DNA of 64,000 nt, taken from positions 1 through 64,000 of the forward strand of contig NZ_OANU01000003.1 in assembly GCF_900089835.1 (NCBI RefSeq), read 5' to 3'. The notes under the pieces were generated by a model, which worked only from the letters and a program-made list of their open reading frames with translations, did not search any database and had not been told where the DNA came from. The stretch comes from Vibrio thalassae. GTDB lineage: Bacteria; Pseudomonadota; Gammaproteobacteria; Enterobacterales; Vibrionaceae. Each line of letters opens with the position of its first letter. Within the stretch, counting starts at the first letter, position 1. Positions 20,134 to 29,096 of this stretch are shown here, piece after piece. Made by a program: the position numbers and the translations under genes.

Positions 20134-21504
20134 CTAGCGCACAACTAAGTAAATAGTTCGGTCACCACGTTGAATATTGAGAGCCAACACACCTGGTTTC
20201 TTTTCTAAGATCTTACGCAGTTCGCCAACATTTTTCACTCTAGAGCGGTTTACGCCAATAATAATATCACCTTGTTCAAGTTGATATTGAGCCGCTGGAG
20301 AGCCTTCTGCGACCGACTTCACTTTGACCCCTTCAACAGGGTCATTCTTATCGGTGTTAGCGAATTCAGCACCGGTAAGCCCTTCATGAAGTTTATCGGC
20401 TTTAGTAATGGTTTTGGCCGCCTCGGTTAGAGTGACATCAAAGGACTTCTCTTTACCATCGCGAACAATACCTAACTTGATGGTTTTGCCAGCGCCCAGT
20501 GTTGCGACTTTTGCACGCAGTTCACTGAAGGTTGAGATATTTTTGCCATTAACCGAGATAATAATGTCGCCGGCTTCAAGTCCGGCTTTATCAGCGGCGC
20601 TATCTGGAACCACTTGGCTGACAAAAGCACCTTTGCTGGAATCGTATCCTAACGCTTCTGCAAGTTCAGAGGTGACTTCACCACCTTGAACACCGAGCAT
20701 GCCGCGTTTGACCTCACCATATTCAATAATCTGTTCGGTTAAGCTCTTCATCATATTCGACGGGATAGCGAAACCAATTCCGACGTTACCACCGTTAGGA
20801 CCGAGGATCGCGGTATTGATGCCTATTAGTTCACCTTTTAAGTTCACTAAGGCGCCACCAGAGTTACCACTGTTTATTGCTGCGTCGGTTTGAATGAAGT
20901 TTTCAAAATTCTCTAGGTTTAAACCACTGCGACCCAAAGCAGAGACAATGCCAGACGTTACGGTTTGACCCAGTCCAAATGGGTTACCGATAGCGACCGT
21001 GAAGTCACCAACTCGTAGTTGATCGGAGTCGGCAATTTTGATTTCAGTGAGATTTTTCGCATCATCAACCTTAAGTAGAGCAACATCAGACATTTCGTCA
21101 CCACCAACGAGCTCAGCGTCGTACTCTTTACCATCATGGAGCTTGATTCGAATCTCTTCGGCGCCATTGATGACGTGGTAATTAGTAACGATATAACCTT
21201 TATCGGCATCAACGACAACGCCAGAACCTAATCCTCTGAAAGGACGCTCTTGAAGTTGTTCTGTTGGGAAGTCAGGGCCGAAGAAAAAACGATATTGCTC
21301 AGGCAAACTTTGACGAGAAACCTGAGTACCTTCAACGGCAATACTCACCACAGCTGGAGTAACTTTCTCTAGCATTGGTGCTAGGCTAGGCAGTTGTTCG
21401 CCATCGACAGATAACGGTAAAGCAGCAGTTGCAGGTAATGGGGCGATGATTGAACTCAAGCTTAACGATAGAACCGTTAAGACAAGAAATGGTTTTTTCA
21501 TCAT
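20134..21504 (-). CDS. degQ: Periplasmic serine endoprotease, Do/DegQ type
   Basis: Periplasmic protease and chaperone for misfolded envelope proteins. The 456-residue precursor has a signal peptide (cleavage near residue 27, PATAA), the triad His110 (NYHV), Asp140 (DVALL) and Ser215 (GNSGG), and two PDZ domains, ending in YLVVR. The length and pairing with degS match DegQ rather than the longer DegP. Two adjacent ATG codons are possible; GAGGAG is suitably placed for either. Confidence 0.94.
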   Translation of the reverse strand: MMKKPFLVLTVLSLSLSSIIAPLPATAALPLSVDGEQLPSLAPMLEKVTPAVVSIAVEGTQVSRQSLPEQYRFFFGPDFPTEQLQERPFRGLGSGVVVDADKGYIVTNYHVINGAEEIRIKLHDGKEYDAELVGGDEMSDVALLKVDDAKNLTEIKIADSDQLRVGDFTVAIGNPFGLGQTVTSGIVSALGRSGLNLENFENFIQTDAAINSGNSGGALVNLKGELIGINTAILGPNGGNVGIGFAIPSNMMKSLTEQIIEYGEVKRGMLGVQGGEVTSELAEALGYDSSKGAFVSQVVPDSAADKAGLEAGDIIISVNGKNISTFSELRAKVATLGAGKTIKLGIVRDGKEKSFDVTLTEAAKTITKADKLHEGLTGAEFANTDKNDPVEGVKVKSVAEGSPAAQYQLEQGDIIIGVNRSRVKNVGELRKILEKKPGVLALNIQRGDRTIYLVVR

Positions 21505-21615
21505 AAAACTCCTCTATTGATTAGTAAGGGCTATGACTCAAACAGTGTTATAAAGTTCAATTGTAATGATAAGGCGGCCAGAAATATTTTACACTGCTGG
21601 CCGATAAGTACGAGG

Positions 21616-22071
21616 TTATGAAACTTTAATGGCTGATGTATCAGATGAGATAACTTGTGGTGCGTCGATGACCAGTTTCTTTTCCTCCCTGAGAAGCCCT
21701 GTAGCACCGCTTACGTAGTCTTTTGGCGGTTCATCAGTACTATCGTTGTGAGGTATATCTACATTATGCTCCGCAATCTTTTTGACGAATGGGTTGTCTT
21801 GCTCAGGTAAGTTTGGCAACAACTCTGAGGAGGTTTTTGCCATATGTTGATATAGTTTGGTGTAATCTTTCCCCAATGTATCTAACATCTCCGCCGTTTG
21901 TGCGAAGTGATCAGACAGTTCTTGACGCTGTTGCTCCAGTGCAAACTTCGCGGACTCTAGGTCTTTTTGGATGGTCTTTTGTTTCTTGTATTGTGGAGTA
22001 GTCAGTCGAGAAATTACAATTCCTAGAATAGCACCAACTAGCAAGCCGACAATGGCATATATCCAAGGCAT
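21616..22071 (-). CDS. zapG: Cell-envelope/division protein ZapG (YhcB, DUF1043)
   Basis: Inner-membrane protein with one N-terminal membrane segment (residues 3-22, IYAIVGLLVGAILGIVI) and a long coiled coil (about 30-85), the layout of the YhcB family. In E. coli, YhcB takes part in cell division and in balancing lipopolysaccharide and peptidoglycan synthesis. At 151 residues it is slightly longer than E. coli YhcB (132). It sits between degQ and the divergent zapE, as in E. coli. Confidence 0.88.
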   Translation of the reverse strand: MPWIYAIVGLLVGAILGIVISRLTTPQYKKQKTIQKDLESAKFALEQQRQELSDHFAQTAEMLDTLGKDYTKLYQHMAKTSSELLPNLPEQDNPFVKKIAEHNVDIPHNDSTDEPPKDYVSGATGLLREEKKLVIDAPQVISSDTSAIKVS

Positions 22072-22211
22072 AACAGCTCCTTTATAATGTTTATTAACAT
22101 GTGCGTTACCAAACGGTTACACACGTCGTTCAGCCATGTTACTATGAGAATTCAAGCCAATAAAGCTAAATACGCTAATAATAACCGTTGGATCAGTGTT
22201 GCGAGTCATCC

Positions 22212-23315
22212 ATGACGCCCATAGAAAAATACAATAATGATATTGAAACAAATGGTTTCCAAAGCGACCCCGCGCAGAGGTCAGCCGTTGAAGCCTTAGA
22301 CCGTTTGCATCATCAATATGTTGATTATTTAAACTTCGAACCCCCTGCATTAAGTATGATGCAGAAGCTGCTAGGAAAATCACCCGAGCAAGCAACTCCG
22401 CCACAAGGGTTATACTTTTGGGGAGGGGTAGGCCGAGGGAAAACCTATTTAATGGACGCATTTTTCGACAGTCTGCCGACGTATCAAAAGATGCGAGTTC
22501 ATTTCCACCGTTTTATGTATCGAGTTCATGATGAGCTAAAACGCTTAGGTGACGTGCAAGACCCTCTTGAGCAGGTCGCAGATACGTTTGCTTCGGAAGC
22601 GAAAATCATCTGCTTTGACGAGTTTTATGTTTCTGATATCACGGATGCCATGATTCTCGCTACTTTATTGCAAGCTCTATTTAAGCGTGGTGTTGTACTG
22701 GTAGCGACGTCGAATATTCCTCCAGAAAATTTATATCGAAACGGTTTACAGCGTGCAAGGTTCCTTCCTGCTATTACTATGATTCAGAAAAACTGTAATA
22801 TCATGAACGTCGATAGTGGTATTGATTACCGTTTGAGAACATTAGAACAGGCAGAGATCTATCATTATCCTTTAGATGCCGTTGCGCATGCTAATCTCAA
22901 CCGTTATTTTGGTCAGCTAGTAACAGAGGACCGAATTCAAGAGCAATCAATAGAGATTAATCATCGAGACATCGAAGTGATTGCCTCTGCCGATGATGTA
23001 CTCTACGCTAGTTTTGCACAGCTTTGCCAAACCATGCGCAGCCAAAATGATTACATCGAGATATCGAGAATTTATCACACTGTATTGCTGGCCGATGTTA
23101 AGCAGATGGATGCCAAGTTAGATGATGCAGCGAGGCGCTTTATTGCCTTAGTTGATGAATTTTATGAGCGAAGGGTAAAACTTATCATTTCTGCAGAGGT
23201 AGCCCTCGAGGATATCTATACCCAAGGCCAACTGGAGTTTGAATTTAAGCGTTGTATTTCGAGATTAACCGAGATGCAAAGCCATGAGTATTTGGCATCC
23301 GAGCACTTGGTCTGA
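22212..23315 (+). CDS. zapE: Cell-division ATPase ZapE
   Basis: AFG1-like ATPase that associates with the FtsZ ring and destabilises it at late division. From ATG 22212 it has 367 residues (E. coli 375). Walker A GGVGRGKT is at about 71-78 and Walker B ICFDEF follows near 127. The C-terminus RLTEMQSHEYL is family-typical. An earlier in-frame TTG would add eight residues and is not preferred. It is divergent from zapG, with the two starts 140 bases apart. Confidence 0.93.
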   Translation: MTPIEKYNNDIETNGFQSDPAQRSAVEALDRLHHQYVDYLNFEPPALSMMQKLLGKSPEQATPPQGLYFWGGVGRGKTYLMDAFFDSLPTYQKMRVHFHRFMYRVHDELKRLGDVQDPLEQVADTFASEAKIICFDEFYVSDITDAMILATLLQALFKRGVVLVATSNIPPENLYRNGLQRARFLPAITMIQKNCNIMNVDSGIDYRLRTLEQAEIYHYPLDAVAHANLNRYFGQLVTEDRIQEQSIEINHRDIEVIASADDVLYASFAQLCQTMRSQNDYIEISRIYHTVLLADVKQMDAKLDDAARRFIALVDEFYERRVKLIISAEVALEDIYTQGQLEFEFKRCISRLTEMQSHEYLASEHLV

Positions 23316-23517
23316 GGTTTTTGCCAATTTTGTCCAAAAAATAGATGATTTTTTCTGCGAGCTTCTCTATAATCCTGCGACCCACCGTTACTGCAGGCTA
23401 GTTTCTTTGAAACATTTAGCCGAGAGTTTCAACACTCGAAGGGGTGATGTATGGGCTCTTAGACAGTGGGAGCGAAAGCTCCTTAAGTGTAAATTTAATT
23501 AACGGGTTATTATTAGC
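23316..23517 (+). promoter_or_regulatory. rplM-rpsI promoter and leader
   Basis: A 202-base non-coding stretch. A consensus -10 TATAAT lies at 23368-23373 but no convincing -35 was found. The leader of roughly 140 bases contains gggagcgaaagctcc (23467-23481), a small hairpin. Ribosomal operon leaders often hold autogenous binding sites; that role here is inference. Confidence 0.5.
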
Positions 23518-23946
23518 ATGAAAACTTTCGTTGCTAAACCAGAAACTGTAAAACGCGACTGGTACGTTGTAGACGCTGAAGGTAAAACTCTTGGCCGTCT
23601 AGCAAGTGAAATTGCATCTCGCCTACGTGGCAAACATAAAGCTGAATACACTCCACACGTTGACACTGGTGATTACATCATCGTTGTAAACGCGGAGAAA
23701 GTTACTGTAACTGGTAACAAGGCTAAGAACAAAGTTTACTACCGTCACTCTGAGTTCCCAGGTGGCCTAAAATCAATCACTTTCGAAAAGTTGATTGATC
23801 GTAAGCCTGAAATGGCTCTTGAGCTAGCGGTTAAAGGTATGCTACCACGTGGTCCTCTAGGCCGTGCTATGTACCGTAAGCTTAAAGTTTACGCTGGCGC
23901 TGAGCACAACCATGTTGCTCAACAACCACAAGTACTAGACATCTAA
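23518..23946 (+). CDS. rplM: 50S ribosomal protein L13 (uL13)
   Basis: Early-assembling large-subunit protein, 142 residues, full length, with [19 protein letters not shown] at the start and the conserved [18 protein letters not shown] near 109-126. Codon use is strongly biased, as expected for a highly expressed gene. It forms the usual two-gene operon with rpsI, 15 bases downstream. Confidence 0.98.
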   Translation: MKTFVAKPETVKRDWYVVDAEGKTLGRLASEIASRLRGKHKAEYTPHVDTGDYIIVVNAEKVTVTGNKAKNKVYYRHSEFPGGLKSITFEKLIDRKPEMALELAVKGMLPRGPLGRAMYRKLKVYAGAEHNHVAQQPQVLDI

Positions 23947-23961
23947 TCGGGGATTTCGGAA

Positions 23962-24354
23962 ATGGCAGAGAATCAATACTACGGCACTGGCCGTCGCAAA
24001 AGCTCAGCTGCTCGTGTTTTCATTAAACCAGGCACTGGCAACATCGTAGTTAACAAGCGTGATCTAGAAACTTACTTCGGTCGCAAAACTTCTTGCATGG
24101 TAGTTCGTCAGCCTCTTGAGCTAACTGAACTAACTGAGAAGCTAGACCTATTCGTTACTGTTAAAGGTGGCGGTATTTCTGGTCAAGCAGGTGCTATCCG
24201 TCACGGTATCACTCGCGCGCTAATGGAATACGATGAGACTCTACGTCCTGCTCTACGTGCAGCTGGCTACGTTACTCGCGATGCTCGTTGCGTTGAACGT
24301 AAGAAAGTTGGTCTACGTAAAGCACGTCGTCGTCCACAGTTCTCTAAGCGTTAA
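23962..24354 (+). CDS. rpsI: 30S ribosomal protein S9 (uS9)
   Basis: Small-subunit protein whose C-terminal tail reaches the P-site tRNA. It has 130 residues, with [13 protein letters not shown] at the start and the invariant RRPQFSKR end. The ATG follows a gggga-type site. A terminator follows at 24408-24438. Confidence 0.98.
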   Translation: MAENQYYGTGRRKSSAARVFIKPGTGNIVVNKRDLETYFGRKTSCMVVRQPLELTELTEKLDLFVTVKGGGISGQAGAIRHGITRALMEYDETLRPALRAAGYVTRDARCVERKKVGLRKARRRPQFSKR

Positions 24355-24407
24355 TTTTCTCCTTATCGAGAAGATTGTGCTTTCCAGTTTCGACTGGATT
24401 GTGGATC

Positions 24408-24438
24408 AAAAAGCTCAGCCTTATGGCTGGGCTTTTTT
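24408..24438 (+). terminator. Terminator after rpsI
   Basis: Stem aagctcagcc/ggctgggctt (one G-U pair) with loop ttat followed by a T-run. Confidence 0.9.
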
Positions 24439-24818
24439 GTTTTTAACGCCAATCTAACCCCTCTAAATTGTTCGACTCCTCATAATAGAGTGGGCTTTTC
24501 TTCCCTTTTGTGAACTAGTAAGCGATTTCCCGCTATAGATGTTACGAAAAGGTAGCTTTATCTTGTCAAAAAGTAGGGTTTTCTTTATCATTTGCTATCA
24601 AATAAATACAACTAAAATTCGTATTTTGTTAGCCATGCTCTGCTGGTCGGAATCGATGTCTGAGCTGACTCAAGTAGCCAAAATAATGAAACAGATTTGG
24701 TTCGTTCAATTCAAGGAAAATAACCCAAGGAATGGTTCCCCGTACGGTTATTTAACATGAAAGAGCAACTTGGATTCGCTCGGTATTGACCCAAAGGAGC
24801 AAATGGGAGAAATGTTGG
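24439..24818. other. Non-coding region between rpsI and petA
   Basis: About 380 bases. The short frames here have no ribosome binding site or recognisable product. It should hold the promoter and leader of petABC; I could not assign -35/-10 boxes with confidence. Confidence 0.5.
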
Positions 24819-25409
24819 ATGAGCAATGCGCCTTTAAATAACGGTCGCAGGCGTTTCCTTACTGCTACAACTGCGGTTGTGGGTGGTTTGGGAGCAGCTG
24901 CAGTCGCCGTTCCTTTTATTAAATCTTGGAACCCAAGTGCCAAAGCTAAAGCTGCTGGAGCCCCTGTTGAGGTGGAAGTCAGCAAGCTCGAAGAAGGCCA
25001 AATGGTCCGTGTCGAATGGCAAGGTAAACCGGTTTGGATCGTACGTCGAGCACAGTCAGTTTTGGACAACCTGACCACGATCGATGGTCAACTACGAGAC
25101 CCTAACTCTGTAGAAGAGCAGCAACCAGAATATGCACAAAATGAATTCCGCTCAATAAAACCCGAGTATTTTGTTGCGGTTGGTTTTTGTACTCACCTAG
25201 GATGTTCACCAACTTATCTACCAGACACTTTTAGTGAACAAGTTCAAGGTGTGCGCTCTGGTTTCTTCTGTCCATGTCACGGTTCTAAATTCGACATGGC
25301 AGGACGTGTATTCCAGAGTGTTCCCGCACCACTAAACCTAGTGGTCCCTAAACATATGTATTTGAGTGATACGAAGATACTCATTGGTGTTGATGAGGGG
25401 GATGCATAA
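24819..25409 (+). CDS. petA: Ubiquinol-cytochrome c reductase Rieske iron-sulfur subunit
   Basis: 2Fe-2S subunit of the bc1 complex, which passes electrons from ubiquinol to cytochrome c1. It has 196 residues, with a twin-arginine-type start (GRRRFLTATT) that doubles as the membrane anchor. The cluster ligands are in CTHLGC and CPCHGS. ATG 24819 is taken because it gives the normal family length and follows gggaga; an upstream frame would add 11 residues. It is the first gene of petABC, whose frames touch or overlap. Confidence 0.95.
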   Translation: MSNAPLNNGRRRFLTATTAVVGGLGAAAVAVPFIKSWNPSAKAKAAGAPVEVEVSKLEEGQMVRVEWQGKPVWIVRRAQSVLDNLTTIDGQLRDPNSVEEQQPEYAQNEFRSIKPEYFVAVGFCTHLGCSPTYLPDTFSEQVQGVRSGFFCPCHGSKFDMAGRVFQSVPAPLNLVVPKHMYLSDTKILIGVDEGDA

Positions 25410-26674
25410 TGCAAGCGTTACTTGATTGGGTAGAAAAACGTATACCAGCGATGAATGCTTATAAAAAGCATTTATCTGAGTACCCGATGCCGAAGAACTT
25501 CAACTTTTGGTATCTATTTGGCTCTTTGGCCATGCTTGTTCTTGTTAACCAGATCCTTACCGGTATTTGGTTAACCATGAACTACGTGCCTTCAGGTGAG
25601 GGCGCATTTGCCTCTGTTGAATACATTATGCGCGATGTGGAATATGGCTGGCTACTCCGTTATATGCACTCTACAGGTGCTTCAGCATTCTTCGTCGTTG
25701 TTTATCTTCATATGTTCCGTGGCCTTATTTACGGTTCATATCAAAAGCCTCGTGAGCTGTTGTGGGTCTTCGGCATGCTCATCTTCCTAGTACTAATGGC
25801 TGAAGCGTTCATGGGCTATTTGTTACCATGGGGTCAAATGTCATACTGGGGCGCACAGGTAATCATTTCACTATTTGGTGCTATTCCTGTTATTGGTGAT
25901 GATCTAACGCTTTGGATTCGTGGTGACTACATTATCTCAGGAGCGACGCTCAACCGCTTCTTTGCTTTGCATGTTATCGCACTGCCTATCGTGCTACTTC
26001 TTCTTATCGTTCTTCACGTATTGGCCCTTCACGAAGTGGGTTCAAACAACCCTGATGGTATCGAGACTAAGCTACCAAAAGGGACAATGGGCGACGATTA
26101 TAAAACTCAGTTTAAGTTCCACGACTACTACAGTAAGAAATACGACATCATCGACTCTATCCCATTCCATCCGTATGGAACTGTCAAAGATATGGTCGGT
26201 ATTGCAGGCTTCTTCTTCCTATTCTGTTATGTGTTGTTCTTCAACCCAGAAATGGGCGGCTACTTCCTTGAGCCACCTAACTTTGAAGCAGCAAACCCTC
26301 TGAAAACACCGGAGCACATTGCCCCTGTATGGTATTTCACGCCGTTCTACGCGATTCTTCGTGCCGTACCAGATAAGCTACTAGGTGTTGTGGCAATGGG
26401 ATTGTCGATTGTTTTCCTATTCCTACTCCCATGGTTTGACCGTTGTAAAGTACGCTCTTATCGCTACAGAAGTAAGATTCATCTACTGAACATTATCCAG
26501 TTCACCATTAGCTTTATCGCTTTGGGTATTCTTGGTGCGTTACCGGCAACGCCAACGTATACGCTACTGGCTCAGATCTTCAGTTTAGGTTACTTCATGT
26601 TCTTCATTTTGCTGTATTTCTATAGTAAGAATGAAAAAACTAAGCCATTGCCAGAGAGGGTGACGTTCAAATGA
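25409..26674 (+). CDS. petB: Cytochrome b subunit of the bc1 complex
   Basis: Membrane core of complex III, 421 residues, with eight predicted membrane helices. Haem-ligand histidines lie in the helix around residues 90-105 (RYMHSTGASAFF, VYLHMFRG) and around 195-210 (FFALHVIALP, VLHVLALHE). The Qo motif appears as PVWYF. The start overlaps the petA stop by one base and the end overlaps petC by four. Confidence 0.97.
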   Translation: MQALLDWVEKRIPAMNAYKKHLSEYPMPKNFNFWYLFGSLAMLVLVNQILTGIWLTMNYVPSGEGAFASVEYIMRDVEYGWLLRYMHSTGASAFFVVVYLHMFRGLIYGSYQKPRELLWVFGMLIFLVLMAEAFMGYLLPWGQMSYWGAQVIISLFGAIPVIGDDLTLWIRGDYIISGATLNRFFALHVIALPIVLLLLIVLHVLALHEVGSNNPDGIETKLPKGTMGDDYKTQFKFHDYYSKKYDIIDSIPFHPYGTVKDMVGIAGFFFLFCYVLFFNPEMGGYFLEPPNFEAANPLKTPEHIAPVWYFTPFYAILRAVPDKLLGVVAMGLSIVFLFLLPWFDRCKVRSYRYRSKIHLLNIIQFTISFIALGILGALPATPTYTLLAQIFSLGYFMFFILLYFYSKNEKTKPLPERVTFK

Positions 26675-27408
26675 AAAAGTGGATTGTAGTACTTTTCGCA
26701 TTGCTTCCTTCTTTAGCATTAGCTGCTGGTGGTAATGTTCATCTAGATAAAGCAAACAATGATTTGAGTGATCAAGCATCACTTCAAAATGGCGCAAAGC
26801 TGTTTATGAACTACTGCTTTGCGTGTCACTCGACCCAATATCAACGTTATGAGCGAGTCGCTAATGACCTAGGTATTCCTGTCGACCTAGCTAAAGAGAA
26901 TCTGGTTTTTGATCCAGAAGCGAAGATAGGTGACTTGATGGTGAATGCGATGCCACAGAAGCAAGCTGCGGCTTGGTTCGGTGCTGCGCCGCCAGATCTG
27001 ACTCTTGTTGCACGTGTTCGTGGGGTAGATTGGTTATATACCTATTTGCGTTCCTTCTACGTCGACCCAAGCCGTCCATTTGGTGTGAATAACGTCACGT
27101 TCCCGAATGTCGGTATGCCACATGTGCTTGAGGAACTTCAAGGTATTCCAACACCTATCTACGAAACGCAAGTCGTTGATGGTGAAGAAGTTCAAGTGGT
27201 TGTTGGTACGGAAACGAATGGCCGGGGTGAACTCAGTCCGAGTGAATATGATGATGCGGTCCGCGATTTAGTGAACTTCCTAGAGTATTCTGGTGACCCT
27301 GTGAAACTTGAGCGTCACGCTTTAGGTTGGTGGGTGATGGGATTCCTAGTCATTTTCACGATTGTGGTTGTGTTGCTCAAGAAAGAGTATTGGCGTGATG
27401 TACACTAA
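26671..27408 (+). CDS. petC: Cytochrome c1 subunit of the bc1 complex
   Basis: Periplasmic haem protein anchored by a C-terminal helix. It has 245 residues with a signal peptide (ALLPSLALAAG), one CXXCH site (CFACH near residue 50), the distal-ligand region with VNAMPQKQAA, and a C-terminal membrane helix (WWVMGFLVIFTIVVVLL). The start overlaps petB (atga), so translation is coupled. Confidence 0.96.
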   Translation: MKKWIVVLFALLPSLALAAGGNVHLDKANNDLSDQASLQNGAKLFMNYCFACHSTQYQRYERVANDLGIPVDLAKENLVFDPEAKIGDLMVNAMPQKQAAAWFGAAPPDLTLVARVRGVDWLYTYLRSFYVDPSRPFGVNNVTFPNVGMPHVLEELQGIPTPIYETQVVDGEEVQVVVGTETNGRGELSPSEYDDAVRDLVNFLEYSGDPVKLERHALGWWVMGFLVIFTIVVVLLKKEYWRDVH

Positions 27409-27414
27409 TTGTGC

Positions 27415-27475
27415 TATAATTTCGCGCTAATTCCAAATTTGTTCACAATGGAGGCAACGCCTCCATTGTTTTTTT
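27415..27475 (+). promoter_or_regulatory. Extended -10 promoter followed at once by a terminator hairpin, before sspA
   Basis: A strong extended -10 TGC-TATAAT (27412-27420) lies just after the petC stop. About 25 bases on is a perfect 11-bp stem acaatggaggc/gcctccattgt (27445-27455, 27459-27469) with a T-run. The hairpin clearly can end the petABC transcript; if the promoter is real it would also attenuate sspA. Confidence 0.55.
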
Positions 27476-27496
27476 GTAAGTATCCCGGAGGGCTCC

Positions 27497-28132
27497 ATGG
27501 CTGTAGCTGCCAATAAACGTTCTGTGATGACTCTTTTTTCAAGTGCTACCGATTTATATAGCCATCAGGTTCGAATCGTTTTAGCAGAGAAAGGCGTCAG
27601 TGTTGAAGTTGAGTTAGTGGATGAAATGAACATCCCTGCTGAGCTTGCTGAGCTAAACCCTTATAAGACCGTTCCTACTTTGGTTGATCGTGAGCTAGCC
27701 CTTTACGACTCAAAAATCATTATGGAATATCTTGATGAGCGTTTCCCTCATCCGCCTCTAATGCCGGTTTACCCAGTTGCACGTGGTAATAGCCGACTAA
27801 TGATTTACCGCATTGAGCGTAACTGGTATACGCTAGCGGAAAAAGTCATGAAAGGTTCTGCTGAAGAATCTGAGGCTGCTCGCAATAAACTACGTAATGA
27901 TCTTCTGACTCTTGCACCGATTTTTGCTGAGTACGAATACTTCATGAGTGAAGAATTCAGCTTGATCGATTGCTACCTAGCACCACTACTATGGCGCTTA
28001 CCTGAAATGGGTATCGAGCTAATTGGTCCTGGTTCTAAAGAGATCAAAGTTTATATGAATCGTGTCTTTGAACGTGATTCATTCCTTGCTTCACTAACTG
28101 AAGCTGAACGTGAGATGCGTTTGGTTCGCTAA
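27497..28132 (+). CDS. sspA: Stringent starvation protein A
   Basis: RNA-polymerase-associated protein with a glutathione-S-transferase fold, 211 residues. The N-terminal thioredoxin-like part (TLFSSATDLYSHQVRIVLAEKG) and the conserved YDSKIIMEYLDERFPHPPLMP near 70-90 identify it. It acts in stationary-phase and acid-stress regulation by binding polymerase rather than glutathione. The ATG follows cggaggg. sspB follows directly. Confidence 0.95.
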   Translation: MAVAANKRSVMTLFSSATDLYSHQVRIVLAEKGVSVEVELVDEMNIPAELAELNPYKTVPTLVDRELALYDSKIIMEYLDERFPHPPLMPVYPVARGNSRLMIYRIERNWYTLAEKVMKGSAEESEAARNKLRNDLLTLAPIFAEYEYFMSEEFSLIDCYLAPLLWRLPEMGIELIGPGSKEIKVYMNRVFERDSFLASLTEAEREMRLVR

Positions 28133-28138
28133 GTGACC

Positions 28139-28627
28139 ATGGATATTGAAAAAATGACACCTCGCCGACCATATATGCTTCGTGCATTTTATGATTGGCT
28201 GGTGGAAAATGATCTAACACCACACATTGTTGTCGATGCAATGTTGCCTGGAGTTCGTGTTCCTCAAGAGTTTATTCAGGATGGCCAAATCATATTGAAT
28301 ATAGCTCCGAGAGCAGTCGGTCAACTGGAGCTAGGTAATGAAGCGATTACTTTTCATGCTCGTTTTGGTGGTCGACCACACTCAGTAATCGTACCTCTCT
28401 ATTCTGTGCAAGCTATTTATGCTCGTGAGAATGGCGCTGGCACGATGTTTGAGCCAGAAGATGCCTATCTTTCGATTGAAGAAGAAGACATCACAGAGGC
28501 TTCACCAGTTTCTGGACTCTCTGTCGCATCGGAGCTTGAAACTTCTGAGCAGGAAACGCCTTCTTCTGACGGTGATGATGAACCGCCGAAGCCAAAGGGT
28601 CGTCCAAGCTTACGTGTGGTGAAATAG
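28139..28627 (+). CDS. sspB: ClpXP protease specificity-enhancing factor SspB
   Basis: Adaptor that delivers SsrA-tagged proteins to ClpXP. From ATG 28139 the product has 162 residues: a substrate-binding domain (MTPRRPYMLRAFYDWL... NIAPRAVGQLEL), an acidic flexible linker, and the C-terminal ClpX-binding tail RPSLRVVK. The start could be GTG 28133, directly after the sspA stop, or ATG 28139; the latter matches the E. coli N-terminus. It forms an operon with sspA and ends at a terminator. Confidence 0.94.
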   Translation: MDIEKMTPRRPYMLRAFYDWLVENDLTPHIVVDAMLPGVRVPQEFIQDGQIILNIAPRAVGQLELGNEAITFHARFGGRPHSVIVPLYSVQAIYARENGAGTMFEPEDAYLSIEEEDITEASPVSGLSVASELETSEQETPSSDGDDEPPKPKGRPSLRVVK

Positions 28628-28636
28628 ACATAAGAC

Positions 28637-28667
28637 AAAAAAGCTGCAGATGATTGCAGCTTTTTTT
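28637..28667 (+). terminator. Terminator after sspB
   Basis: Stem aaaaaagctgca/tgcagctttttt (28637-28648, 28655-28666) with a 6-base loop. Confidence 0.92.
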
Positions 28668-28732
28668 ATTCCTAGAAAACTCACAAGAACGCTCTTATCA
28701 ATCAATTCTATTCATTGGATGTCTTTATCTTG

Positions 28733-28775
28733 AAAGGTGAAAAATACGTGCCACTGTATTAGACTAAAGTCTAAT
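28733..28775 (+). promoter_or_regulatory. Candidate promoter overlapped by an 18-bp palindromic operator
   Basis: ATTAGACT-AA-AGTCTAAT at 28758-28775 is a perfect palindrome of the kind bound by TetR- or MarR-like dimers. It overlaps the -10 of a possible promoter (TTGAAA at 28733-28738, N18, TATTAG). Downstream to 28937 is a leader with another perfect inverted repeat, GTTCTTGAA/TTCAAGAAC (28820-28828, 28864-28872). The binding protein is unknown. Confidence 0.45.
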
Positions 28776-28937
28776 GCTGGTTAAAACTTGACCTGAAAGC
28801 GATAATCAGTAAACTACCAGTTCTTGAATGGAAGTAACATTTTTTATAAACACTTTTACTGATTTCAAGAACGGAATTCTTCAAGCTTTTGACAAATACC
28901 TTTAGGATGTCAAATAGTTGGGTGGTAGAGGTTCGTT

Positions 28938-29069
28938 ATGTACAATCACTTTTTGGTAAGACTTACCATAGGAACTCTTGTTGTTTTAGGTATCAAGCTT
29001 AGTGCATTATACTTTTTGCCTATGGTGTTGCTATTGAATACGCATCATAAAGAGTTCTTCGGATGGTAA
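28938..29069 (+). CDS. Small hydrophobic protein, 43 residues (single membrane segment)
   Basis: ATG 28938 follows tagagg at about six bases and opens a 43-codon frame ending in taa at 29067-29069. The product starts MYNHFLVRLT, then has a hydrophobic helix (about residues 9-33, with GTLVVLGIK and ALYFLPMVLLL) and a short tail NTHHKEFFGW. A terminator begins at the stop codon. The ribosome site, membrane helix, upstream palindrome and tight terminator together support a real small gene. I recognise no family and assign no function. Confidence 0.55.
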   Translation: MYNHFLVRLTIGTLVVLGIKLSALYFLPMVLLLNTHHKEFFGW

Positions 29070-29096
29070 AAATCGGGGCTTGCCCCGATTTTTTTA
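29068..29096. terminator. Terminator after the small membrane-protein gene (bidirectional)
   Basis: Stem aatcgggg/ccccgatt (29071-29078, 29083-29090) with loop cttg, A-tract and T-tract. It overlaps the stop codon of the convergent GntR gene. Confidence 0.9.

Noticed and set aside
23284..23502. 72-codon frame overlapping the zapE end and rplM leader
   Set aside because: Overlaps conserved zapE codons and the ribosomal leader; product is not recognisable and no ribosome site precedes it.
24539..24760. 73-codon frame between rpsI and petA
   Set aside because: No ribosome binding site, unusual composition, and it spans the expected petABC promoter region.
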